From JABSSA01 sp039975755 (GTDB taxonomy: Bacteria; Pseudomonadota; Alphaproteobacteria; Rhodobacterales; Rhodobacteraceae): DNA of 64,000 nucleotides. Shown here one piece after another: positions 52,299 to 60,521 of the stretch. The stretch covers positions 23,269-87,268 of the forward strand of contig JBDWGM010000110.1 in NCBI GenBank assembly GCA_039975755.1. The letters run 5' to 3'. The notes under the pieces were generated by a model, which did no database searches, was not told the origin of the DNA, and saw only the letters and a list, made by a program, of their open reading frames with translations. Position numbers and translations under genes: made by a program. The stretch's first letter is position 1. Every line of letters starts with the position of its first letter.

Positions 52299-52460
52299 TT
52301 CGAGCCAACCGTATGGTCGAACGTTCATCACCGCAAGGCATTGATCGGAGCTTTATGAGCGGTTGACGATGTTGCGTTTCAAAGGGGTTGAACAATTACA
52401 CGCTGTTACGAGAAACCACCGGAACCGTCAGACTGAAATTGGCAGCGAAACGGCTGAGGG

Positions 52461-52486
52461 AAACGCCCCGCACATGCGGAGCGTTT
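52461..52486 (-). terminator. Terminator of ilvC
   Basis: A nearly perfect hairpin (AAACGC-C-CCGC / GCGG-A-GCGTTT with loop ACAT) begins 24 bases past the ilvC stop. In the minus direction it ends in a short TTT tract followed by CCCT, so it is a moderate intrinsic terminator. Confidence 0.65.
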
Positions 52487-52509
52487 ATGATCTATTTCAA
52501 AGAACCGGA

Positions 52510-53532
52510 TTAGTTCTTTTCTTTGTCGACCATTTTGCCGGCAGAAATCCAAGGCATCATGCCGCGCAGTTTTTCGCCAACTTCTTCGATCTGGTGCGCG
52601 TCGTTCATGCGACGTGTGCCTTTAAAGAACGCTTGACCAGTTTGGTTTTCAGACATGAAGTCACGCACGAATTTACCGGTTTGGATGTCGTGCAGAATGG
52701 CTTTCATCTCTTTCTTGGTTTGTTCATAGGGCAGAACCCGTGGGCCAGAAACGTATTCACCGTATTCCGCCGTGTTCGAGATCGAATAGTTCATGTTTGC
52801 GATGCCGCCTTCGTAGATCAGATCTACGATTAGCTTCACTTCGTGCAAGCATTCGAAATACGCCATTTCAGGTGCGTACCCAGCTTCGACCAGTGTTTCA
52901 AAGCCCATGCGGATCAATTCAACGAGGCCGCCACACAGAACTGCTTGTTCGCCGAACAGGTCGGTTTCGCATTCTTCGCGGAAGTTGGTTTCGATGATGC
53001 CTGAGCGGCCGCCACCGATGGCAGAACAATAGGACAGGCCAATTTCCAGCGCTTTGCCGGACGCGTCATTGTCCACAGCAACAAGACAAGGCACGCCGCC
53101 ACCTTTGGAATATTCGCCGCGCACTGTGTGTCCGGGGCCTTTGGGGGCCATCATGATGACGTCGACTGTGTCTTTAGGCTCGATCAGACCGAAATGCACG
53201 TTTAGGCCGTGGGCAAATGCCATGGCTGCGCCGTCTTTCAGGTTGTCGTGGACGTATTTCTTATATGTTTCTGCCTGAAGTTCGTCGGGCATTGTGAACA
53301 TGATCAGATCACACCAAGCGGCGGCTTCGGCGATGCCCATAACCTTGAGGCCTTCACCTTCGGCTTTGGCTGCAGACGCAGAACCCTCGCGCAGGGCAAC
53401 AACTACGTTCTTGGCGCCAGAATCGCGCAGGTTCAGCGCGTGGGCGTGGCCTTGCGAGCCGTAACCCAAAATGGCAACTTTCATATCTTTGATCAGGTTC
53501 ACATCGCAATCGCGATCATAATAGACCCGCAT
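52510..53532 (-). CDS. ilvC: Ketol-acid reductoisomerase
   Basis: NADP-dependent enzyme of valine, leucine and isoleucine synthesis, converting acetolactate to dihydroxy-isovalerate. The start at 53532 has GGAGG eight bases ahead and gives MRVYYDRDCDVNLIKDMKVA. The open frame continues upstream without a ribosome site. Motifs are the nucleotide loop GYGSQGHAHALNLRDSG near 25-41, MMAPKGPGHTVRGEY near 123-137, and metal ligands in ETNFREECETDLFGEQAVLCGG near 183-204. Length 340 corresponds to the short class I form. It diverges from two Lrp-type regulators, which may control it. Confidence 0.97.
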   Translation of the reverse strand: MRVYYDRDCDVNLIKDMKVAILGYGSQGHAHALNLRDSGAKNVVVALREGSASAAKAEGEGLKVMGIAEAAAWCDLIMFTMPDELQAETYKKYVHDNLKDGAAMAFAHGLNVHFGLIEPKDTVDVIMMAPKGPGHTVRGEYSKGGGVPCLVAVDNDASGKALEIGLSYCSAIGGGRSGIIETNFREECETDLFGEQAVLCGGLVELIRMGFETLVEAGYAPEMAYFECLHEVKLIVDLIYEGGIANMNYSISNTAEYGEYVSGPRVLPYEQTKKEMKAILHDIQTGKFVRDFMSENQTGQAFFKGTRRMNDAHQIEEVGEKLRGMMPWISAGKMVDKEKN

Positions 53533-53663
53533 GTCATATCCTCCGGTTTGATTTCTGGCTGCACAATAGGGATGAAATGCGTGCTGGTCAGCGGTGAATT
53601 CGTCATGTATTTGAGTATTTATGGTCAAAATCATGCGCGGCAAATCAAAAATGGCAAAAAATC

Positions 53664-54119
53664 ATGCTTGATGAAATGGATCGACGCATTTTGCGCCATT
53701 GGCAAGCCGATCCAACTCTCGCACCCAATGAGTTGGCGGAAAAGGCCCGTGTTACGGTCAATCAAGTCACACGTCGCCAAGCCCGCATGCAAGCGTCTGG
53801 TGTTGTGACGGGGGTCGGGGCCGTGATCGATTGGTCCGCTCTTGGGTACGCGGTCGAGGTGTCGTTGCGCGTGACGCTTGATAAAGGGGAAAGCCGGGCG
53901 TTCGACGATTTCTTGAATGCAGCACGTGAGGTTCCCGAAGTGATCGCGATCCAGACGTTTCTGGGGCGGGTTGATGTGCGCTTGGCAGTTATCGCTCAGG
54001 ATATGACCCATTATCAGGATATCTATCGGACCCAAATTTTGAAGCTGCCTCATATCGCCGATATCGAAGCGCTGATGCATGTGGCGCGGATCAAAAATGA
54101 AGAGGGGCTGCCTGTATGA
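53664..54119 (+). CDS. Lrp/AsnC-type regulator
   Basis: A 151-residue Lrp/AsnC-family DNA-binding protein. The N-terminal HTH is LDEMDRRILRHWQADPTLAPNELAEKARVTVNQVTRRQARMQASGVVTG (residues 2-50). The C-terminal ligand-binding RAM domain has LRVTLDKGESRAFDDFLNAAREVPEVIAIQTFLGRVDVRLAVIA near 70-113. It overlaps a second Lrp-type gene by four bases (ATGA) and diverges from ilvC with 131 bases between the starts, making ilvC or other amino-acid genes likely targets. Tandem Lrp pairs may work as hetero-oligomers. Siroheme decarboxylase subunits (AhbA/B) share this fold, but no haem genes are near. Confidence 0.9.
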   Translation: MLDEMDRRILRHWQADPTLAPNELAEKARVTVNQVTRRQARMQASGVVTGVGAVIDWSALGYAVEVSLRVTLDKGESRAFDDFLNAAREVPEVIAIQTFLGRVDVRLAVIAQDMTHYQDIYRTQILKLPHIADIEALMHVARIKNEEGLPV

Positions 54120-54577
54120 TCGATTTGGATGATATTGACCGGGCAGTTTTAAATGAACTGGTGAAAAACGCATCCCAAGGGGCGGGGGCCGTTGGCCGTT
54201 CGGTTGGATTGTCTCAACCTGCGGCGTGGCGGCGGATCAAGCGTTTGACGGATGCTGGGGTAATCCAAGGACGACGTTTGCGTGTGAATGCAGAGGCGGT
54301 TGGATACAGTGTGACAGTTTTTCTTGGCGTAAAGCTTGCCCGCAAGGGGGGTATTAGCCTCGAAGATTTCGAACGTGCGGTCATGGCCATCCCAGAAGTG
54401 CAAACAGTCGAACATGTTTTGGGCATGTATGATTATCGGTTACGCGTCGTTGCGCGGGATCTGCCGGACTTTGAACGCATATTACGCCGCCGTATTATGA
54501 CATTGCCTGGCGCGGGTGATGTTGAGGCGAATGTGTTGCTGAGCGAAGAACGACGCCCCGGACCCATTGGGTGTTAG
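54116..54577 (+). CDS. Second Lrp/AsnC-type regulator
   Basis: A 153-residue protein with an HTH (LDDIDRAVLNELVKNASQGAGAVGRSVGLSQPAAWRRIKRLTDAGVIQGRRL) and RAM domain (VFLGVKLARKGGISLEDFERAVMAIPEVQTVEHVLGMYDYRLRVVA). The pattern SQPAAWRRIKRL is a good recognition helix. It starts inside the stop of the preceding Lrp gene, so both are made together. The two are only distantly alike, which argues against a recent duplication. An aminotransferase gene follows 90 bases later. Confidence 0.92.
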   Translation: MIDLDDIDRAVLNELVKNASQGAGAVGRSVGLSQPAAWRRIKRLTDAGVIQGRRLRVNAEAVGYSVTVFLGVKLARKGGISLEDFERAVMAIPEVQTVEHVLGMYDYRLRVVARDLPDFERILRRRIMTLPGAGDVEANVLLSEERRPGPIGC

Positions 54578-54666
54578 TCTGATTTGACCTTCCCAAGCAA
54601 ATGTAGCCTTTGCACCCAGAGCAATGTCAGCTTACATCAATGCAAACGAAAACAGGGAGCATTCAA

Positions 54667-55794
54667 ATGCCTGCACTGCTGGACCATGTCGACCCGGGTG
54701 GAATGGACGAATTTTCGGTCGTTTTCACCGACCGATCACTTAATCACATGAGCGCGAATTTCCAGCAGGTGATGCGGGATATTTCGAGCATGCTCAAAGA
54801 TGTATATTCGGCGAACGGTGTCGTTGTTGTGCCGGGCGGAGGAACCTTTGGCATGGAAGCTGTCGCGCGACAGTTCGCGCGAGATCAAAACGTTCTGGTT
54901 GTGCGGAACGGATGGTTTTCCTACCGCTGGAGCCAGATATTTGAAGCCGGTGGGTTGGCTGCATCTGCGACTGTGCTGAAGGCGCGTCAGACAGGCAATG
55001 CATCGCCTTCACCGTTTGCGCCAGCACCGATAGCTGAAGTTGTGGCGCGTATCCAGGAAGAGCGACCCGGAATTGTGTTTGCACCACATGTGGAGACATC
55101 GGCTGGGGTGATTTTGCCAGATGACTACATCGCGGAAATGGCGCGGGCTGCGCATGATGTGGGTGCGTTGATGGTTTTGGATTGCATTGCCAGCGGCTGT
55201 GCATGGATCGACATGAAAACTCTTGGCGTGGATGTGTTGATATCTGCCCCTCAAAAAGGCTGGTCAGCGCAACCTTGTGCCGGTTTGGTGATGTTGTCTG
55301 AAAGCGCATTGGCGCGATTGGAAGAAACGTCTTCTGACAGTTTCGCGATAGACCTCAAGAAATGGCATCAGATCATGCAAGCCTATGAGAACGGCGGGCA
55401 TGCGTATCATGCGACGATGCCCACAGATGCATTGCAGGCCTTTCGCGACACCATGCTGGAAACGCGGGATTACGGGTTTGAACGCTTGAAGGATGCGCAA
55501 TGGGCATTGGGCGATGCTGTACGCGGTTTGCTTACGGAAAAAGGCATCGTTTCGGTTGCTGCGGACGGGTTCGGCGCACCGGGGGTTGTTGTGAGTTACA
55601 CGCAAGACCCGGGCATTCAAAATGGCAAACGCTTTGCAGCGGAAGGTATGCAAATCGCTGCGGGTGTGCCGTTGCAATGCGATGAACCTGATGACTTCCG
55701 GACGTTCCGTCTGGGCCTGTTTGGGTTGGATAAATTGTATGATGTTGATGCGACAGTGGCGCGATTGAACCGCGTGGTTGATCAGGTCTTATAG
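54667..55794 (+). CDS. Class V aminotransferase (alanine-glyoxylate type)
   Basis: A 375-residue PLP aminotransferase. The start ATG at 54667 has GGGAG nine bases ahead. Family marks are GGGTFGMEAVARQF near 57-70, LMVLDCIASGCAWIDMKTLGVDVL near 170-193 and the PLP lysine in ISAPQKGWSAQPCAGLV near 194-210. The GW after the lysine and the lack of the SgaA-specific lead sequence separate it from the SgaA-type enzyme at 16716. It may use alanine, serine or another amino donor with glyoxylate. Located downstream of two Lrp-type regulators, which could respond to its substrate. It ends in a long hairpin shared with the convergent gene. Confidence 0.85.
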   Translation: MPALLDHVDPGGMDEFSVVFTDRSLNHMSANFQQVMRDISSMLKDVYSANGVVVVPGGGTFGMEAVARQFARDQNVLVVRNGWFSYRWSQIFEAGGLAASATVLKARQTGNASPSPFAPAPIAEVVARIQEERPGIVFAPHVETSAGVILPDDYIAEMARAAHDVGALMVLDCIASGCAWIDMKTLGVDVLISAPQKGWSAQPCAGLVMLSESALARLEETSSDSFAIDLKKWHQIMQAYENGGHAYHATMPTDALQAFRDTMLETRDYGFERLKDAQWALGDAVRGLLTEKGIVSVAADGFGAPGVVVSYTQDPGIQNGKRFAAEGMQIAAGVPLQCDEPDDFRTFRLGLFGLDKLYDVDATVARLNRVVDQVL

Positions 55795-55846
55795 GGTCGG
55801 GGCGGTTCTGTTTGCACTATGTGCAAATGCGCCCGCCCACCGACCC
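55794..55846. terminator. Long composite hairpin between convergent genes
   Basis: Three nested paired segments form one large symmetrical hairpin. GGGTCGG (55794-55800) pairs with CCGACCC (55840-55846), GGCGG (55801-55805) with CCGCC (55833-55837), and TTTGCAC (55811-55817) with GTGCAAA (55821-55827), the last around a three-base TAT loop. It fills the gap between the aminotransferase and the UbiH-like gene, which converge. It could stop both transcripts, although no T-run is obvious on either side. Confidence 0.6.
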
Positions 55847-55852
55847 TGACAG

Positions 55853-57061
55853 TCAACCTTGATCGCGCAGGCCCAGTCCCATTTGCATCAGCATTTTTCG
55901 GACTGGGGTTGCTGCGTAAAGAGCGTTCAGTCCTGCGGCACGTGCGTCTCGCAAGGCTGGTGTTTTGAATTGACTGACCCGGTTGAGCAGATCAATGCCT
56001 GACACACGCAGGCGAATGTCTTTGGCTCGTGCTTTTTCGTACGCGTCCAACATGTACCGCGTTCCGAGGCCAGCAGGATCGTTTTGTGACAACGATAAAA
56101 GGGATGCGGTGTCTGTCAGGCTCATATTGAGGCCTTGCGCGCCGATTGGTGGCACGACATGCGCCGCTTCTGCGATGAGGGCAAGACGCGTCGCGGTAAA
56201 TTCACGCGCGTGTTGTGAGATAATGGGCCAGATGCTGCGTTGCGTTGCCAGAGTTAAGGGGCCGAAGATGTGGCAGGATCGTTCGGATATTTCGGCCTCA
56301 AAGGCGTCTTGAGGCAGCTCGAAACGCCGCAAACAAGCGTTCGCGTCATCCATCCAAACGACAGCGGATGCGGGCATACCATCACGATCGGGTAATGGAA
56401 CCAACGTAAATGGACCGCCGGTGCGGTGAATTTCGGTTGAGACATTTTCGTGAGGGACGGTGTGGGTTACTGCAAAGGCAAGCGCCTTTTGCCCATACCG
56501 CCGTGTCGTGACATCAATACCTGCGGCCTTGCGCATAGGGGACTCGCGCCCATCTGCGGCAATCACAAGCCGTGTTTTGACGGTTTGGCCGGAGCTCAGT
56601 TTTACGCGTGCGCTGCTGGTGCGCCCCAAATAATTGGTGGTCGACACACCCGGTTGGAATGTGACCGACGGAATATCTTTTAAACGCGCGACCATTTCAC
56701 GCCGCAGCAGCCAGTTTGGCAAATTCCATCCGAACGGCAGGTCAGACACGTCACAGGACCTAAAGTCCTTGATGATCCGGGCATTTGGGTCTTTTCCGCC
56801 AGCATCAATAATTCGCATCGTTTCAAGTGCGGCCGCGTGGGGGGCAAGGGATGCCCAAAGCCCGGCCGCTTCCAGCATGCGTTGGCCGGGTTGGAGGATC
56901 GCGGTTGTTCGCATGTCCGCGCCCGTGGCTTTTGCGGAGGTCACGGGTGGCGTTGGATCAACGCACAGGACAGAAAAGCCATTCTGCCCAAAAGCGGCGG
57001 TGGCTATCAGTCCAGCAATTCCGCCCCCGGACACGACAATATCGTAATCAAACGCTTGCAT
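55853..57061 (-). CDS. UbiH/COQ6-type FAD monooxygenase
   Basis: A 402-residue FAD-dependent aromatic hydroxylase of the UbiH/UbiF/VisC family, probably adding a hydroxyl to the ubiquinone ring precursor. The N-terminal Rossmann loop is DIVVSGGGIAGLIATAAFGQNGF near 7-29. The middle motif RLVIAADGRESPMRKAAG near 162-180 binds FAD and NADH. The late motif RLALIAEAAHVVPPIGAQGLNMSLTDTASL near 290-318 contains the family GD-like site as AEAAH rather than GDAAH. That D-to-E/A shift (EAAHVVPPIGAQG) is unusual but appears in some COQ6-like members. The start ATG at 57061 follows a weak site. The 5'-nucleotidase gene lies 50 bases upstream. Confidence 0.88.
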   Translation of the reverse strand: MQAFDYDIVVSGGGIAGLIATAAFGQNGFSVLCVDPTPPVTSAKATGADMRTTAILQPGQRMLEAAGLWASLAPHAAALETMRIIDAGGKDPNARIIKDFRSCDVSDLPFGWNLPNWLLRREMVARLKDIPSVTFQPGVSTTNYLGRTSSARVKLSSGQTVKTRLVIAADGRESPMRKAAGIDVTTRRYGQKALAFAVTHTVPHENVSTEIHRTGGPFTLVPLPDRDGMPASAVVWMDDANACLRRFELPQDAFEAEISERSCHIFGPLTLATQRSIWPIISQHAREFTATRLALIAEAAHVVPPIGAQGLNMSLTDTASLLSLSQNDPAGLGTRYMLDAYEKARAKDIRLRVSGIDLLNRVSQFKTPALRDARAAGLNALYAATPVRKMLMQMGLGLRDQG

Positions 57062-57110
57062 ACTGTCCTATGTAGCCATCGCGTTGGGATGCGCAAAGCG
57101 GCATCCTGTC

Positions 57111-57758
57111 CTAGGTGTGGAGTCGGCGCAAAAACGAGGCGAGGTCGTCAGTGTAGAATTCAATATGTGGTTCTTTGATTGACGTCTCTGCGACATGTAC
57201 CGTTTTGACGCCCATGTCGAAGGGGGCGATAAGATTGCGTGCATCGTCTTCGAACATGGCGGCGCGGTCCGCAGACAGCCCATCCAAGCTAAAAACAGTT
57301 TGAAATGCCGCCAATTCAGGTTTGGGAAGAAAGCCCGCGTGCTCAACACCATAGACGGCATCAAATTGCCCGGCCAGCCCACGCGCCGCAATGACGCGTT
57401 CAGCATAAGGAGCGCATCCATTTGTGTAGACGATCTTGCGTCCGGGCAGATTGGCGATTGCGTCGGCCAACAGGGGATCCTGTTCTAAATGATCCAGAGA
57501 AATGTCGTGGACATCCGTCAAATAGGGGCCTGGATCGACATCATGTTCACGCATCAGTCCGGCAAGGGTGGTTCCGTAGCGCTGCCAATATTCCAATCGT
57601 AACGTATTTGCCGTGGCTTCATCGACGTTCAATGCAGACATAACGTATTTGGTCATCCGCACTTCGATCTGATCAAACAGGCGGGCACGCGGCGGGTACA
57701 ATGTATTGTCTAGGTCAAAAACCCAAACGTTCACATGTGAGAAAGATGATGTGGGCAT
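57111..57758 (-). CDS. Pyrimidine 5'-nucleotidase (HAD, SDT1-like)
   Basis: A 215-residue HAD phosphatase with the fold and motifs of the yeast SDT1/Phm8 pyrimidine 5'-nucleotidases. Motif one is WVFDLDNTLYPPRARLF near 12-28; the YP after the nucleophile is diagnostic of this subfamily. The threonine motif is IVYTNGCAPYA near 110-120; motif three has KPELAAF and MFEDDARNLIAPFDMGVKTVHV near 165-190. It would release nucleosides from UMP or CMP, or clear toxic nucleotide analogues. Transcribed with the UbiH-like gene, to which it is not obviously connected. Confidence 0.9.
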   Translation of the reverse strand: MPTSSFSHVNVWVFDLDNTLYPPRARLFDQIEVRMTKYVMSALNVDEATANTLRLEYWQRYGTTLAGLMREHDVDPGPYLTDVHDISLDHLEQDPLLADAIANLPGRKIVYTNGCAPYAERVIAARGLAGQFDAVYGVEHAGFLPKPELAAFQTVFSLDGLSADRAAMFEDDARNLIAPFDMGVKTVHVAETSIKEPHIEFYTDDLASFLRRLHT

Positions 57759-57888
57759 ATTGCGGTTTTAACTTCCATGTCCGTCTTGAACCAGGGCTCG
57801 TCTTGAGCCAGAGGTCGACGCTTGGGCTTGGTCTACACCTCGACCTGCGTTAATAAAAGAAAAACAGATATTTGGAACAGGAATTTCA

Positions 57889-58536
57889 GTGTCCCGTCAG
57901 GTCCCGAAAGACGCATATTCTTTGATCTTGGACGCGATTGACATTGGTGTGTTCAAACCAGGCGATCGGCTTGTTGAAAGCGAATTGGCAGATCGGTTTG
58001 GAGTGTCTAGAACGCCCATCCGCGAAGCTTTGCAGCGGTTGGAAACGCAATCTCTTTTGTCCCGCGACGGGCGCAGTCTGATTGTTGCGTCTTTGGATCA
58101 CAACCAAATGGCTGAACTGTATGTTGTGCGCCGGGAACTGGAAGGATTGGCCGCGTCGCTTGCGGCGCGTCATGCGACCGAAGAAGAAACCAGTATATTG
58201 CGCGAGATGGTTGAGGCCGACAATTTATTGGTCGATGATCCACCTGCTTTGGCGCGTGCAAACCGTAGGTTTCACAAGCAAGTGCATTTGGCTTCTCATA
58301 ATCGGTACCTCGTGCAGCAGCTCGATTTAGTCTATCGTACCATGGCGTTGATGGCGACAACATCGCTTGCCGCTGTGGGGCGGACGCGCATTGCTCAGAC
58401 CGAACATGATCTGATTGTAAAAGCGATTGAACAAAAAGACGAAGCTTCTGCCGGTGCCGCGTTACGCGAACACATTTCAGTCGCGTTCATGACCCGCCTC
58501 AAGCAGGATGCCGAAGCCAGACGGGAAAAAAACTGA
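57889..58536 (+). CDS. GntR-family regulator (FCD type)
   Basis: A 215-residue transcription regulator with an N-terminal winged helix and C-terminal FCD ligand domain. The start is GTG at 57889 (AGGA eight bases ahead). The DNA-binding part reads LDAIDIGVFKPGDRLVESELADRFGVSRTPIREALQRLETQSLL, a classical GntR signature. The FCD domain (about 75-205) has YVVRRELEGLAASLAARHATEEE, NRRFHKQVHLASHN and EHDLIVKAIEQKDEASAGAALREHI, with the metal-binding His residues in place. FCD regulators usually respond to organic acids or sugar acids. It is divergent from the 5'-nucleotidase, and its target is unknown. Confidence 0.93.
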   Translation: MSRQVPKDAYSLILDAIDIGVFKPGDRLVESELADRFGVSRTPIREALQRLETQSLLSRDGRSLIVASLDHNQMAELYVVRRELEGLAASLAARHATEEETSILREMVEADNLLVDDPPALARANRRFHKQVHLASHNRYLVQQLDLVYRTMALMATTSLAAVGRTRIAQTEHDLIVKAIEQKDEASAGAALREHISVAFMTRLKQDAEARREKN

Positions 58537-58542
58537 TCGGCT

Positions 58543-60405
58543 TCATTCAATTCCGTGATCCGTTTTGTCCCAATAGAATGGCCGCAAAACCAATTCAAAT
58601 AACGCTTTGTATGCGGCAAGAGCCCCTAGCGTGAAATAAAATGGCATCGTGATCACCCATGGAACCAAGTGCCGGTGCGTGCGAGAAGAAACTGCTGATA
58701 CGCCGATCAGAACGTTCAATAGTTCAGAAAACAAAAAGAACATCGCCACAAATTTGATGGCCATTCCATTCAAGGTGTCATCCATGACATGGGGCAGGCC
58801 AAATATAGGCAACCAGAAAGTCCATAAAAGCGGCAAAGCGGCAAATTGGGAAAACGTCGCTAGAAAAATAACTTGAATGCCAATAAAACCACGCAACCCG
58901 ACGTCTCGCAGCAATACGCGTGGGTTTCGCATGTGAACAAAGTACGTGACCAAGAATCCCTTTAACCAACGTGATCGTTGGCGCACCCAAGGCCATGCGC
59001 GACAGTTTGCTTCTTCTTCCGTCACGGTTTCCAGCAACTCAGTTGTATATCCGCGTCGCGCGAGCCGAACACCAAGGTCGGCGTCCTCTGTTACGTTATG
59101 CGCATCCCATCCGCCCAGTTTTTCAAGGATGGCTTTGCGAAAAAACAATGTTGTCCCGCCAAGGGGAATGGGCAACCCTAGTCGTGACATACCCGGCATG
59201 ACGAACCGCCACCATGTCGCGTATTCAATGGCAAAACATCGGGCGATCCAGTTTTTGCGGGAATTGTAATAATCAAGCATCCCCTGCAAACAGGCGACAT
59301 TGGCGGGGGCGTGATGGAACCGCAGGACAACTTTTTCAATTTGGTTTGGCTCGGGTGCATCTTCGGCATCCCATACGCCGACGATTGGACCGTGACAGAA
59401 ATCCAATGCGTAATTTAAGGCGCGGGGTTTGGTTGTGATTCCACCGTCATCGGGTACTTTCAAAACAGACATCCAATGCGGCAGTTTCGTTCGTCTCAAT
59501 GTCTCTCGGGTGACCCAATCTTTTGCTTCAAGGACCAGCAATACGTTCAACAAACTTTTGGGATAAGTCAGGCGAGCGAGGCGTTTGATGAGATGAGAAG
59601 CGATCTCTTCTTCTTTATAAAGGGGCACGATGACCGAAACCCGAGGAAGTCGGAATGGCAATTCTTCGGGTGTAAAAACCTGTTTGTTAAAGGTGGTGTG
59701 TGCAACTTTAGTTCCAAACGCCAGTGCCTTTAACCCGGTGGCAAGAGCAAGTGTGAACACCCCCCATACCAATAACACGGAAAATGTCGTCATAGGTGCC
59801 AGGAGGGTAGCTATGCATAATAGTGCGATGGCAAACGCGGCCAGCTTCGAGCGGCGTTGCAGACGACTTGTCCAAAGGCGTGCACTTTCCGCTTCTGGCA
59901 AGCGTTTGATGGCTTTGTCAGCAAGTTCGTCGCCGTAAAGACGACCTAGATAAGCGTGTATTTGTGCCGTTGATGCGACAACCGGAAGGATAGGGGGCAG
60001 CAGGTCCCCTAATTTGTCACGTAAGGAACGTATATCCCGGGGATGAGTTGTTGCGATCAACAAAGTGTCGCCAATCCAACGCCAAGGTACAATTTCGTGT
60101 TTCATGCAAAGATTGGATGGCAAAGCCAAGGACATGGATTGCGAAGGCGGATTGATGGACAAATCAACACGGTCTGTCTGGCTTTGAATGCTAAGGCACG
60201 CCAATACGTCATTTTGGCTCACCCGTCCTTCGGCGACCAGTATGTCCCCCAATCGCGCGCCAACATTGCGCTGAATGTTTAGCGCATGCACAACATCTTT
60301 ATTCGAAATGATCCCAGCATCGACCAGAATGCGTCCAAATAAACGTGGTGGTGCTGGTTCTGAAACCTGACGCGCCTCAAAGAGACGCAGACGAGGATCA
60401 CTCAT
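58543..60405 (-). CDS. MshEN-domain glycosyltransferase family 2
   Basis: A 620-residue membrane glycosyltransferase with an N-terminal MshEN/GspE_N-type domain (about 20-170) that in other proteins binds cyclic di-GMP or ATP. LFGRILVDAGIISNKDVVHALNIQRNVGARLGDILVAEGRVSQNDVL is its repeat. Two helices follow (about 188-235). The GT2 catalytic domain (about 255-500) has PRVSVIVPLYKEEE, VWDAEDAPEPNQ (DxD-type), GGWDAHNVTEDADLG and the QxxRW-type RQRSRWLKG near 480. C-terminal helices (about 510-610) complete a cellulose-synthase-like plan. It likely makes an exopolysaccharide under c-di-GMP control. A perfect CtrA-type box lies about 72 bases upstream of the start codon. Confidence 0.88.
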   Translation of the reverse strand: MSDPRLRLFEARQVSEPAPPRLFGRILVDAGIISNKDVVHALNIQRNVGARLGDILVAEGRVSQNDVLACLSIQSQTDRVDLSINPPSQSMSLALPSNLCMKHEIVPWRWIGDTLLIATTHPRDIRSLRDKLGDLLPPILPVVASTAQIHAYLGRLYGDELADKAIKRLPEAESARLWTSRLQRRSKLAAFAIALLCIATLLAPMTTFSVLLVWGVFTLALATGLKALAFGTKVAHTTFNKQVFTPEELPFRLPRVSVIVPLYKEEEIASHLIKRLARLTYPKSLLNVLLVLEAKDWVTRETLRRTKLPHWMSVLKVPDDGGITTKPRALNYALDFCHGPIVGVWDAEDAPEPNQIEKVVLRFHHAPANVACLQGMLDYYNSRKNWIARCFAIEYATWWRFVMPGMSRLGLPIPLGGTTLFFRKAILEKLGGWDAHNVTEDADLGVRLARRGYTTELLETVTEEEANCRAWPWVRQRSRWLKGFLVTYFVHMRNPRVLLRDVGLRGFIGIQVIFLATFSQFAALPLLWTFWLPIFGLPHVMDDTLNGMAIKFVAMFFLFSELLNVLIGVSAVSSRTHRHLVPWVITMPFYFTLGALAAYKALFELVLRPFYWDKTDHGIE

Positions 60406-60476
60406 GATCCTTAACCCTTCCCAGCGCAGCCGATCCCACCCGGCACTTACGCAGGAGCGACGCTGTCAAAGCAGGG

Positions 60477-60491
60477 TTAAGCCGTGGTTAA
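60477..60491 (-). promoter_or_regulatory. CtrA-type box upstream of the glycosyltransferase gene
   Basis: TTAA-N7-TTAA (TTAA 60477-60480, seven bases, TTAA 60488-60491) is a full CtrA consensus. On the minus strand it reads TTAA-CCACGGC-TTAACC, matching the extended site. It is 72 bases before the glycosyltransferase start, at promoter position. CtrA control of an exopolysaccharide-type gene fits known Roseobacter biology. Confidence 0.55.
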
Positions 60492-60521
60492 ACTCGGTTC
60501 CTAACTAGACAAAAATAGTGA

